A stretch of 64,000 nucleotides of DNA, taken from assembly GCA_963792785.1 (NCBI GenBank), contig CAWBXO010000001.1, positions 992,001-1,056,000 of the forward strand, given 5' to 3'. This DNA comes from CAWIMX01 sp963792785 (GTDB taxonomy: Bacteria > Acidobacteriota > Vicinamibacteria > Vicinamibacterales > CAVVIG01). The position numbers were made by a program, and so were the translations under genes. Below are positions 25,842 through 34,017 of this stretch, in pieces; the first letter of the stretch is position 1, and each line of letters starts with the position of its first letter. Under the pieces are notes generated by a model. It was not told the origin of the DNA, did not search any database, and worked only from the letters and a program-made list of their open reading frames with translations.

Positions 25842-28151
25842 TTACCGGCCGAGCACCTCACGGATCTTCCCGTCGAGCGCCCTGGCGGTGAACGGCTTGT
25901 GCAGGAAGGCGACTCCGGTCTCGATCACCCCGTGGTGGACGATGGCTTCCTCGGTATACCCGGACATGTAGAGCACCTTCAGCCCCGGGCGTTGCGCGAT
26001 CAGTCGTCTGGTCAGTTCCGGGCCACTGGCCCCGGGCATCACGACATCGGTCAGCAGCACGTCAAAGGACGGGTCGTCCTCGAACACCTTCACCGCCTCA
26101 TCCGCGTTCGCGGCGGCGAGCACGGTGTATCCGAGGCGCTCGAGCATGCGGCGCACCAGCGTGCGCAGCCCCTCGGTATCCTCGACCACGAGCACGGTCT
26201 CGGAACGGACAGGCATGCGAGCCACCAGCGGCGGCTCGGTGACCACGCCCCCCGCCGCCCGCGGGAGGTACACCGTGACCGACGTGCCCTTGCCGACTTC
26301 GCTCTCCAAGCCGACGCTGCCGCCGATCTGCTTGACGATGCCGTGGACGGTGGCCAGACCCAGCCCCGTGCCCTGTCCGATCTTCTTGGTGGTGAAGAAC
26401 GGCTCGAACAGATGGGCCCGCGCCTCGGGCGTCATCCCGGTTCCCGTATCGGTCACCGTGAGCGCCGCGTAGGACCCCGGCGTCACCTCGAAGTACGCGG
26501 TCGCATCGGTCTCGTCGAGCTCGACCTGGTCGATCGTGATCGTCAGCGTTCCGCCATCGGGCATCGCGTCCCGCGCATTCACCGCGAGATTCATGACGAT
26601 CTGCTCCACCTGTCCGCGATCGAGATTCACCGTCGACGGGGCGGCCGGGAGTTCCACGACGATCTTCACGTCCTCCCGGATGATGCGCTCGAGCAGGGGC
26701 CGGATCTCGGCGACGGCGACGTTGAGGTCGAACAACCGGGGCTCGACAATCTGCTTGCGGGTGAAGGCCAGCAACTGGCGCGTCAGCGCGGCGGCCATCG
26801 TGCCCGCCTTCTGGATTTCCGTGATGTCCGCCCGGTACCGGGCCTCCAGCGACGGGTCGCCCAGCACCAGCTCGCAGTACCCCAGGATCGCGGTCAGGAG
26901 GTTGTTGAAGTCGTGCGCCACGCCGCCGGCCAGGCGTCCCACGGCTTCCATCTTCTGCGCCTGCTGATACTGAGCCTCCAGCATGTGGCGGTCGGTGACG
27001 TCGAGCGAAATGCCGACGGCGCGCGCCGGTTCGCGACGCTCGTCGAGGTAGACATGGCCTCGTCCGATCAGCCACCGCACCGCCCCGTCCGGCCAGAGCA
27101 CCCGGTGCTCGACCGTGAAATCGGCCCCGCCCGCCTGGGCTTTCCCGATCTGCTCGAGCACGGCCACGCGGTCCTCGGGGTGAATGCGCCCGATGAACGC
27201 CCCGAGCGTGCCGTCAAACGTCCCGGGCGGGACGCCGAACTGGACCAGCATGTCGTCGGACCATTGCAGGCGTTCGGTGGCGTAGTCCATGTCCCAGATC
27301 CCGACGCCCGCAGCCTTCAACGCGAACCGCGTGCGTTCCTCGGCGGTTCGCACGGCTTCGGTGCTCTGCTTGACGTCCGCCTGAGCGCGCACGCGCGACG
27401 AGACGTCCTGCTTGACGCCGATGAAATGCCTGATGGCGCCCAGAGTGTCCCGCACCGGCGTGATCGTCTGTTCTTCCGTATACACACTGCCGTCTTTGCG
27501 CCGGTTGAGGAGTTCGCCGTGCCAGACCTGCCCGGAGAGGACCGTGTCCCACAACTGCTTGTAGAACGCCGGATCCTGAAGCTCCGACCTGACCAGGTCG
27601 CGCGGATTTCTGCCGATGGCTTCCGCGGCGGTGTAACCGGTCAGGTCGGTGAAGGCCGGGTTGATCCACTCGATGAGGCCGTCGGGATCGGTGATCACGA
27701 TCGCGTTGGCGGCGGCGGCGAGGGCGGCGGCCTGCAGGCTCACCTGCGCTTCCATCTTCTTGCGCGCGGTGATGTCACGGATGTTGCACTGAATCACTTT
27801 CCGCCGGCCGGCCATATAGACGTTGCTCACGAACTCCACGTCGACCGGACGGCCGTTTTTGGTTTCGAGCGGCAGATCGTCGTAGCGGATGTACTCCCTG
27901 GTCTGCAATTCGTCAAAGGCGAGCTTGCTTGTGCGGATGTCTTTGAAGGGACCAATCTCCCAGAGCTTCTTGCCCAGCATTTCCTGTTCGGTGTAGCAGA
28001 GCAGGTGCGTCAGGAACGGGTTGACGGCGATAATGTCACCCGTTGTCGCGTCGAGAATGAGGATGCCGTCCCGCGCGGCTTCGAAGAGGCGCCGGTACTG
28101 GACTTCGGAGTCCTCCAGCTTCCGATGTTCTTCCGTGGCTACATCACTCAT
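25842..28151 (-). CDS. PAS-rich hybrid histidine kinase with C-terminal receiver domain
   Basis: 769 residues from ATG 28151 (GGGGAGG upstream). Three PAS domains: residues ~12-135 (YRRLFEAARDGILILDATTG), ~145-265 (NAIVITDPDGLIEWINPAFTDLTGY), and ~290-405 (PAS_3 type, RWLIGRGHVYLDERREPARAVG). The dimerisation helix has His in GGVAHDFNNLLTAILGYCELV. The ATPase domain shows NLAVNARDAMPDGG, TDTGTGM and GQGTGLGLATVHGIVKQIGG. The receiver has the phosphoacceptor Asp in VLLTDVVMPG. No membrane helix, so it is a soluble sensor; the C-terminal receiver suggests phosphorelay. No output gene is adjacent. Convergent with the FAD gene, 13 bp apart. Confidence 0.95.
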   Translation of the reverse strand: MSDVATEEHRKLEDSEVQYRRLFEAARDGILILDATTGDIIAVNPFLTHLLCYTEQEMLGKKLWEIGPFKDIRTSKLAFDELQTREYIRYDDLPLETKNGRPVDVEFVSNVYMAGRRKVIQCNIRDITARKKMEAQVSLQAAALAAAANAIVITDPDGLIEWINPAFTDLTGYTAAEAIGRNPRDLVRSELQDPAFYKQLWDTVLSGQVWHGELLNRRKDGSVYTEEQTITPVRDTLGAIRHFIGVKQDVSSRVRAQADVKQSTEAVRTAEERTRFALKAAGVGIWDMDYATERLQWSDDMLVQFGVPPGTFDGTLGAFIGRIHPEDRVAVLEQIGKAQAGGADFTVEHRVLWPDGAVRWLIGRGHVYLDERREPARAVGISLDVTDRHMLEAQYQQAQKMEAVGRLAGGVAHDFNNLLTAILGYCELVLGDPSLEARYRADITEIQKAGTMAAALTRQLLAFTRKQIVEPRLFDLNVAVAEIRPLLERIIREDVKIVVELPAAPSTVNLDRGQVEQIVMNLAVNARDAMPDGGTLTITIDQVELDETDATAYFEVTPGSYAALTVTDTGTGMTPEARAHLFEPFFTTKKIGQGTGLGLATVHGIVKQIGGSVGLESEVGKGTSVTVYLPRAAGGVVTEPPLVARMPVRSETVLVVEDTEGLRTLVRRMLERLGYTVLAAANADEAVKVFEDDPSFDVLLTDVVMPGASGPELTRRLIAQRPGLKVLYMSGYTEEAIVHHGVIETGVAFLHKPFTARALDGKIREVLGR

Positions 28152-28257
28152 CGCAGCCCTCCCCGTCAACCAGCGTGACCTCAGGGAGCGCTCCCGGTCT
28201 GTGCACTCTTGCACACGCGCCGCCCGAGGTGGCCGCTTGGAGTGCTGGGTGGCTGCG

Positions 28258-28503
28258 TTATAGGGGGCTGGGCAGCTTCGCTGTCGGGGGCTGTGGGGCT
28301 CTTCGCTATAGGGGGCTGGGGGGCTTCGCTGTAGGGGGCTCGACGCTGACGCGGTAGGGGGCTGGGTTCTGACGCCGTCGGGTGCTGGACAACGTGATCC
28401 CCAGCCCAGTACCGGGAAGCCCACCGAGCCCCCTACAGCGAAGCCTCCCAGCCCCCGACAGCGAAGCCACGCAGCACCCTACGGCGAAGCTTCCCGGCCC
28501 CCG
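28258..28503. repeat. Large G-rich inverted stuttering repeat upstream of the kinase and symporter
   Basis: Left arm (28258-28370) repeats units like AGGGGGCTGGG-GCTTCGCTGT; right arm (28404-28503) repeats the complement AGCCCCC-ACAGCGAAGC. The arms could form a cruciform or a long RNA hairpin, and the G tracts could form quadruplexes. It fills most of the 378-bp divergent gap between the kinase (minus) and symporter (plus); no promoter was recognised in it. Confidence 0.75.
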
Positions 28504-28529
28504 AATGTCCGTCGGATATGATTCGCCCC

Positions 28530-29981
28530 ATGTCGAATCCCATCGTGCTCGGGATGATCGTGGCCTACATGGCCGTCACGACCCTCATCGGCATCGTGAT
28601 GGTCCGCCGCAGCCGCGGCAGCGAAGACTGGGCCGTGGCGGGCGGGCGCATGGGCGTCGTCTTCGTGGCGGTCGGCATCGCGGGCACGCGCATGGGCGGC
28701 GCGGCGACCTACGGCGTGGCCGGCGACGTGATCAACGGCGGCGTCTGGAACATGTGGTGGTACGGCATCTCGGCGTTCCTGGCGATGGCCCTGGTGGGCC
28801 TGTTCTTCGCCGTGCCCTACCGGCGCCTGAAGATCCAGACGGTCGGCGAGGTCTTCACGCTGCGCTTCGGGTCCACCCGCTGCCAGTGGATCTCGAGCCT
28901 CTGCGTGCAGACCGAATACATCATCGTCAACATCATCGAGCCGTACGTGATCGGCCGCATCCTGGCGGCCGTGACCGGGATGCCGGTCGGCGTGTCCACG
29001 CTCATCGGCGGCGTCGTGATCGTGTCCTACACGGCGCTCGGCGGGCTGTGGGGCTCAGCGTCGACGAACCTGATCCACTCCTTCGCCGTCCTCGTCGGCC
29101 TCGGCGCGGTCGGCCTGGTCGGCGTCTCGCACATGGGCGGCTGGGCGGCGATCACGACGGCCGTCGACGCGACGCTGACGGCGGCCTCCCGCGATCCCGT
29201 CGCGTGGTGGGGCTTCGCCGGCGCCGGGTGGGCCGCGGTGTTCGGGATGATCTTCTCGGCCGCCATCCACACGCCGGCGGCGTCGGTCTACGTGAACTTC
29301 GCCACCGCCGCGCGGAGCGAGCGCGCCGTGAAGCGCGCGTTCATCCTCGGCGGCCTGATCGCGGCGCCGATGCCGATGCTCGCCGGCTGGATCGGCATCC
29401 AGACCCTCGCCCGCTACGGCGCGACGGCGCAAATCGCGAGCTACCAGACGATCACAAGGCTGGCGGCCGAGATCAACCCGTGGCTCGGCGGCATCGCACT
29501 GGCCGCCGTCATGGCCGCGGTGATCTCCTCGGGCGGGCCGATCCTGCTCGCGTCGGCGACGATGTTCGTGCGCGACTGGCTGCCGGGATCGCCCTCCTGG
29601 GCCCCGCCCCGCAGGCTGCGGGCGTACCGCACCACGACGGTCGTCTACGGGATGCTGGCCGCGCTCATCGCGTGGCTCGGCCCGGTGGGATCGATTCTCG
29701 GCCTGCTGCTGTTCGGCTTCGCGATGGTCGTGCCGCCGGCGATTGCCGTCGGCTACGTGCTCTACTGGCGCCGGACCACCGAGGCCGGCGCCTTCTGGGG
29801 CATCGTGACCGGCTACGCGCTCGGCCTGCTGTGGTACGCGCTGGCGCCGGCCGGCGCCCTCGATGCGTCCTACGTCACGACGATCATCCCACTCGTCGTC
29901 GTTCCGGCGGTGTCGCTGCTGACGCCGGCCCAGCCCTCGGGCAGCGACGCCTTCTACCGCACGGCGTCGACGCCGGGGTAG
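28530..29981 (+). CDS. Sodium:solute symporter family (SSS) transporter
   Basis: 483 residues from ATG 28530 (an ATG at 28518 adds four residues). About 13 membrane helices. SSS-type segments: the first helix IVLGMIVAYMAVTTLIGIV, RRSRGSEDWAVAGGRMG, AATYGVAGDVINGGVWNMWWYG, YRRLKIQTVGEVFTLRFGS, SYTALGGLWGSASTNLIHS (the sodium-binding region), and AAVMAAVISSGGPILLASATMFVRDWL. It carries an organic solute into the cell with sodium; the substrate is not readable. Its upstream region is the large G-rich repeat. Confidence 0.92.
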   Translation: MSNPIVLGMIVAYMAVTTLIGIVMVRRSRGSEDWAVAGGRMGVVFVAVGIAGTRMGGAATYGVAGDVINGGVWNMWWYGISAFLAMALVGLFFAVPYRRLKIQTVGEVFTLRFGSTRCQWISSLCVQTEYIIVNIIEPYVIGRILAAVTGMPVGVSTLIGGVVIVSYTALGGLWGSASTNLIHSFAVLVGLGAVGLVGVSHMGGWAAITTAVDATLTAASRDPVAWWGFAGAGWAAVFGMIFSAAIHTPAASVYVNFATAARSERAVKRAFILGGLIAAPMPMLAGWIGIQTLARYGATAQIASYQTITRLAAEINPWLGGIALAAVMAAVISSGGPILLASATMFVRDWLPGSPSWAPPRRLRAYRTTTVVYGMLAALIAWLGPVGSILGLLLFGFAMVVPPAIAVGYVLYWRRTTEAGAFWGIVTGYALGLLWYALAPAGALDASYVTTIIPLVVVPAVSLLTPAQPSGSDAFYRTASTPG

Positions 29982-29984
29982 CGT

Positions 29985-30052
29985 CGGTGTAGCCGTAAGC
30001 CATAGGCCGTGAGCCGTAAGCCATCAGCCATAAGCCACCGATCCCCTTCTGA
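29985..30052. repeat. Stuttering repeat of AGCCGTAAGCCATA units
   Basis: Tandem variants of AGCCGTAAGCC, AGCCATAGGCC and AGCCATAAGCC follow the symporter stop. The same unit, in both orientations, recurs at 33183-33256 downstream of the ADOP permease, so the two copies flank the PadR-permease pair. Confidence 0.7.
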
Positions 30053-30063
30053 TTGGATTCGCC

Positions 30064-30108
30064 TTGATTCATGAGGACTGCCCACATACTATCTGCTCAT
30101 GACAGATA
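30064..30108 (+). promoter_or_regulatory. Leaderless promoter and PadR operator for padR-1
   Basis: TTGATT (30064-30069), 17-base spacer, TACTAT (30087-30092). The expected transcription start coincides with the ATG at 30099, so the mRNA should be leaderless. An inverted repeat TATCTG (30090-30095)/CAGATA (30103-30108) is centred on the start codon and overlaps the -10, a natural autoregulatory operator. Confidence 0.65.
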
Positions 30109-30452
30109 TAAACACGCGTGCACTCGATCGCGAGCTAAAGAGAGGCTCCGCGGAGCTGCTGATCCTGTCGCTCCTCGACGCGCGGCCGCGTCACGGCTAC
30201 GAGCTGAGCAAGCTGATCCATGCACGGTCGGCAGGCACACTGACGTTTCACATCGATTCTCTGTACCCGCTCCTCTATCGCCTCGAAGAGCGCGGATGGA
30301 TCAAGGGGACCTGGGTCGAAAAGGCGGGTGAGCGGCGCCGCCGCTTCTATAGAGTGACGGCTGAGGGGCGCCGCGTACTTGCGGCGCAGCGAAAGACGTG
30401 GGCGGCATTCGTGGAAGCCGTGCGGCGCGTCACGGGAGGCGAACATGCCTGA
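30099..30452 (+). CDS. PadR-family transcriptional regulator 1
   Basis: 117 residues, one winged helix: LKRGSAELLILSLLDARPRHGYELSKLIH, then FHIDSLYPLLYRLEERGWIKGTW and ERRRRFYRVTAEGRRVLAAQ, the standard PadR pattern, with a C-terminal dimer helix. It lacks a ribosome site, in keeping with a leaderless mRNA. It overlaps the next gene by 8 bp, so both proteins are coupled. In Acidobacteria such PadR genes sit before ADOP-type permeases; the regulator probably represses its own operon and is released by an unknown ligand. Confidence 0.95.
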   Translation: MTDINTRALDRELKRGSAELLILSLLDARPRHGYELSKLIHARSAGTLTFHIDSLYPLLYRLEERGWIKGTWVEKAGERRRRFYRVTAEGRRVLAAQRKTWAAFVEAVRRVTGGEHA

Positions 30453-33174
30453 CCGTGCGATTCCGACCAACGACGCGGCGCTCAGGGCAGGCTGGGCACG
30501 CGAAGTGCGCTCGCGGTTGTCTTCCCTGTCCCTTTCGCCCACGCGAGAGTCCGAGATCGTCGACGAGCTCTCACAGCATCTCGATGACCGCTATCGGGAG
30601 TTGATGGCGGAGGGCGCGTCACTGGAGGACGCGGTGCGGGCGACGCTGGCCGACTTCCGAAGCGGCAACGTCCTCGCGCAACATATGGCGGCGCTGCGCC
30701 AGGTGCATGTGCGGCCGTCCCCGACGCCAGGGGCTCCAACTGCACACGTGCTGGCCGGGCTCTGGCAGAATGTGCGCTACGCCGCGCGCATGTTCAAGAA
30801 GCAGCCCGGCTTCTCGGCCGTGGCTGTCTTCACGCTCGCGCTCGGGATCGGCGCCACCACTGCCATCTTCAGCGTGGTCTACGGTGTGCTCCTGAGACCC
30901 CTTCCGTTCCGCGAGCCGGACCGGCTGGTCGCGCTTTACCATCGGGCGCCAGGGTTCGGCACCAACGCTCTCCCGCAGAGTCCCGCCACCTACTTCACCT
31001 ATCGCGAGAATGCCCGCGTCTTCGAGGATATCGGCCTGTGGACCGCGCCGGATGTGTCCGTCAATCGAGACGGTGAGCCCGAACAAGTGAAAGCGCTGAG
31101 GGTCACCGATGCGATGCTGCCCCTGCTCGGCGTCCGCCCGGAGCTCGGCCGCCTCATTCGCAAGGAAGATGATGTTCCTGGCGCGCCGGACCGCGTGATC
31201 CTGAGTCACGGCTACTGGCACGGCGCGTTCGGTGCCGCCACGGACGTCGTCGGGCAGTCGCTGGTGATTGACGCCAGGCCTTACGAGATCATCGGCGTCC
31301 TGCCGGCCTCGTTCAAGCTGCTGGAGACGGATCCTCAGGTCGTCCTGCCACTTCGACTCAACCGCGCGAACGCCGAAACAGGCGCGGGTTTCGGACCCCG
31401 TGGTATCGCCCGGCTCAAGCCGGGCGTCACGCTCTCGCAGGCCAACGACGACATCGGCCGAATGATTCCGCTCATCACGGAGCAGTTTCCCCTACAGGGG
31501 CTCACACCACAGATGTGGGAGGGAGTCGGCCTGGCGCCGAACGTCCGCCCGCTCACCGAGGACGCGATTGGAGAGATGGGTCGGCCCTTGTGGATTCTCC
31601 TGGGTGCCGTCGGCGTCGTGCTCCTCATGGCGTGGGCCAACGTGGCGAATCTCCTGCTCGTACGCGCCGAGGGACGTCAGCGAGAGCTGGCCATCCGTAC
31701 GGCCCTCGGAGCGAGTCGCGGTCGCATTGCCCTCGAGTTGCTGTCGGAAAGCGTGACGCTGGGGCTGGCAGGCGGCGCGCTCGGTGTCCTTTTCGCCCAG
31801 GCCGGCCTCGACCTATTGCGAAGAATCGCGCCTGTCGGCCTGCCGCGCGTGGACGACATCCGCCTCGGCGCGGTGGTGCTGTTCGTCACACTGACCATCT
31901 CGGTCGTGACCAGTCTCCTGTTCGGCCTCATTCCCGTTCTGAGATTTCGAGCGTTCAACGTCACGCTGTTGAAGGAGGGCGGCCGGTCGGCCAGCGACGC
32001 TCCTGGAAGACGCCGCACGCGAAATATGCTCGTCGTGGCACAGGTCGCGCTCGCCTTGGTGCTGTTGGTGGTCTCAGGGCTGATGGCTCGGACGTTTGTC
32101 GCCATGCGACAGGTCCACCCTGGTTTCGTACGGCCCGCTGAAGTGCAGACCTTCCGCATCGCTCTACCGGCAGCCATCATCCGCGATCGGCAGCAGGTGG
32201 CCCAGGCGTACGAGCAGATCGCCGAGCGCCTGAAGCAGGTACCGGGCGTCGCGGCTGTCGGCCTTGCCAACAGGATCCCGATGGGGTCTGGAGCGGGGAG
32301 TCCGCTGTTTGTCGAGGACCGGCCGGTTGCCGGCACACCCCCTTTCCGCTGGGGCAAGGCGATCGGACCCGGGTACTTCGAAACGATCGGCGACCCTCTC
32401 GTGGCCGGACGCGCAATCACGTGGACCGATATAAACCGGCCCACACCCGTCATCTGGATTTCTGAAAATCTGGCGCGTGAATATTGGGAAGAACCGGCGA
32501 AGGCGCTCGGCAAGCGCATGGGGGCGCCCGGAGAGTGGTCCGAGATCGTGGGCGTCGTCGGGGACATCCGCGAGAACGGCCTAAATCAACCCGCGCCGAC
32601 CTTCTTCTATTCGCCGATGACGAATAACCGTGACATGGCGTATGTCGTGCGTTCAGACCGCGTGGGGACGCCAGGCTTCCTGCACGAGCTGCAACAAGCC
32701 GTGTGGTCGATCAATCCAAATCTGCCGCTCGGCAACGTGCAGACGCTGAGCGAGGTTCAGGCACATTCGATGGCCCAGACGTCGTTCGCCATGGTCATGC
32801 TGTCCATCGCGGCGAGCGTCGCACTCCTGCTCGCATTAGTGGGCGTCTACGGCGTCGTTTCGTACACGGCCGCACAACGCACCTACGAAGTCGGCATCCG
32901 CATGGCGCTTGGCGCACAGCGCGGCGATGTGTGCGGTCTATTTCTCCGGCACGGGCTCGCGCTGACCCTCACCGGAATCGTCCTGGGCCTGGGCGCGGCC
33001 ATACTCCTGACGCCGGTCATGTCCGCGCTGCTATATGGCGTCGGCCCGATGGATCCACTCACCTATGCGGGCGTGGCAATCGCGCTGGGCGCGGTGACCT
33101 TGGCTGCGACATATCTTCCAGCACGCCGCGCCGCGCGCGTCAATCCGGTCGTTGCATTGCGAGCGGACGTTTAG
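30445..33174 (+). CDS. ADOP-type ABC permease with permease prefix domain 1
   Basis: 909 residues from ATG 30445 (GGGAGG before it). Residues ~20-90 form the soluble prefix domain (ESEIVDELSQHLDDRYRELMAEGASLEDAVRATLADF). Then come two MacB-like periplasmic/FtsX units: first helix GFSAVAVFTLALGIGATTAIFSVVYGVLLRPLPF, core periplasmic domain, FtsX helices ILLGAVGVVLLMAWANVANLLLVR, repeated in the second half, ending ARRAARVNPVVALR. No ATPase gene is adjacent, as is usual for these 'orphan' permeases. Role probably mechanotransmission or efflux in the envelope; regulated by the coupled PadR. Confidence 0.93.
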   Translation: MPDRAIPTNDAALRAGWAREVRSRLSSLSLSPTRESEIVDELSQHLDDRYRELMAEGASLEDAVRATLADFRSGNVLAQHMAALRQVHVRPSPTPGAPTAHVLAGLWQNVRYAARMFKKQPGFSAVAVFTLALGIGATTAIFSVVYGVLLRPLPFREPDRLVALYHRAPGFGTNALPQSPATYFTYRENARVFEDIGLWTAPDVSVNRDGEPEQVKALRVTDAMLPLLGVRPELGRLIRKEDDVPGAPDRVILSHGYWHGAFGAATDVVGQSLVIDARPYEIIGVLPASFKLLETDPQVVLPLRLNRANAETGAGFGPRGIARLKPGVTLSQANDDIGRMIPLITEQFPLQGLTPQMWEGVGLAPNVRPLTEDAIGEMGRPLWILLGAVGVVLLMAWANVANLLLVRAEGRQRELAIRTALGASRGRIALELLSESVTLGLAGGALGVLFAQAGLDLLRRIAPVGLPRVDDIRLGAVVLFVTLTISVVTSLLFGLIPVLRFRAFNVTLLKEGGRSASDAPGRRRTRNMLVVAQVALALVLLVVSGLMARTFVAMRQVHPGFVRPAEVQTFRIALPAAIIRDRQQVAQAYEQIAERLKQVPGVAAVGLANRIPMGSGAGSPLFVEDRPVAGTPPFRWGKAIGPGYFETIGDPLVAGRAITWTDINRPTPVIWISENLAREYWEEPAKALGKRMGAPGEWSEIVGVVGDIRENGLNQPAPTFFYSPMTNNRDMAYVVRSDRVGTPGFLHELQQAVWSINPNLPLGNVQTLSEVQAHSMAQTSFAMVMLSIAASVALLLALVGVYGVVSYTAAQRTYEVGIRMALGAQRGDVCGLFLRHGLALTLTGIVLGLGAAILLTPVMSALLYGVGPMDPLTYAGVAIALGAVTLAATYLPARRAARVNPVVALRADV

Positions 33175-33182
33175 CTATCCGT

Positions 33183-33256
33183 GTAACCGTAAGTTGTTAG
33201 CCGTTAGCGATTAGCCGTGAGCTCATGGCTTATGGCTAACGGCTAACGGCTAACGG
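33183..33256. repeat. Stuttering inverted repeat (TTAGCCGTTAGC / GCTAACGGCTAA units)
   Basis: Left half carries GTTAGCCGTTAGCGATTAGCC, right half three GGCTAAC units, separated by GTGAGCTCATGG. It can form a long hairpin and lies exactly between the convergent 3' ends of the ADOP permease and the slipin gene, as a two-way terminator would. Confidence 0.7.
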
Positions 33257-34009
33257 CTACTTCTGCCCCTTCCCCCCGAGCAGGTTGATCAGCTCGATCG
33301 GCAGCGGGAAGATGATCGTCGAGTTCTTCTCCGACGCGATCTCGGTGAGCGTCTGCAGGTAGCGCAGCGTGATCGTCATCGGTTCCTTCGCCATCACGTC
33401 GGCCGCGGCGGCCAGGTTCTTCGACGCCTCGAGTTCGCCGGACGCGTGGATGATCTTGGCCCGCTTCTCGCGCTCGGCCTCGGCCTGGCGGGCCATCGCG
33501 CGCTGCATGTCGGGCGGCAGGTCCACGTGCTTCACTTCCACGGCCGACACCTTGATGCCCCAGGGATCGGTGCGCTGATCGAGGATCTGCTGGAGCTGGT
33601 GGTTCAGCCGCTCGCGCTGCGAGAGCAGGTCGTCGAGATCCACCTGCCCGAGCACGCTCCGCAGCGTCGTCTGCGCGAGCTGGGAAGTGGCGTACTGGAA
33701 GTTCTCCACCTCGATAATGGACCGGGTCGGCTCGACCACGCGGAAGTACAACACGGCGTTCACCTTCACCGACACGTTGTCGCGGGTGATGACGTCCTGC
33801 GGCGGGATGTCGAAGACGACCGTCCGCAGGCTCACGCGGACGATGCGATCGATCGGCGCGAACACGAGGATCACGCCGGGTCCCTTCGTGCTCTGGAGCA
33901 CCTTCCCCAGCCGGAAGATCACGCCGCGCTCGTACTCGGCCAGCACCTTGATCGAGCTGATCAGGTAGAACGCGACGATCACGATCACGATGAGTGGGGC
34001 TGAAATCAT
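33257..34009 (-). CDS. Slipin/stomatin-like SPFH protein
   Basis: 250 residues. One N-terminal membrane helix (PLIVIVIVAFYLISSIKV), then the SPFH domain with YERGVIFRLGKVL, GPGVILVFAPIDRI, DVITRDNVSVKVNAVLYFRV, and the alpha-helical tail RAMARQAEAEREKRAKIIHASGELEAS. The C-terminus, TLRYLQTLTEIASEKNSTIIFPLPIEL, is the stomatin consensus. It forms membrane scaffolds. It starts eight bases after the NfeD gene whose terminal GGAG is its ribosome site; slipin-NfeD is a conserved two-gene operon in which the protease acts on the slipin tail. Confidence 0.95.
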   Translation of the reverse strand: MISAPLIVIVIVAFYLISSIKVLAEYERGVIFRLGKVLQSTKGPGVILVFAPIDRIVRVSLRTVVFDIPPQDVITRDNVSVKVNAVLYFRVVEPTRSIIEVENFQYATSQLAQTTLRSVLGQVDLDDLLSQRERLNHQLQQILDQRTDPWGIKVSAVEVKHVDLPPDMQRAMARQAEAEREKRAKIIHASGELEASKNLAAAADVMAKEPMTITLRYLQTLTEIASEKNSTIIFPLPIELINLLGGKGQK

Positions 34010-34017
34010 GGCGCGCG

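Noticed and set aside
28258..28503. CRISPR array
   Set aside because: Units vary, are not separated by unique spacers of fixed length, and are present in inverted halves. No cas gene is present.
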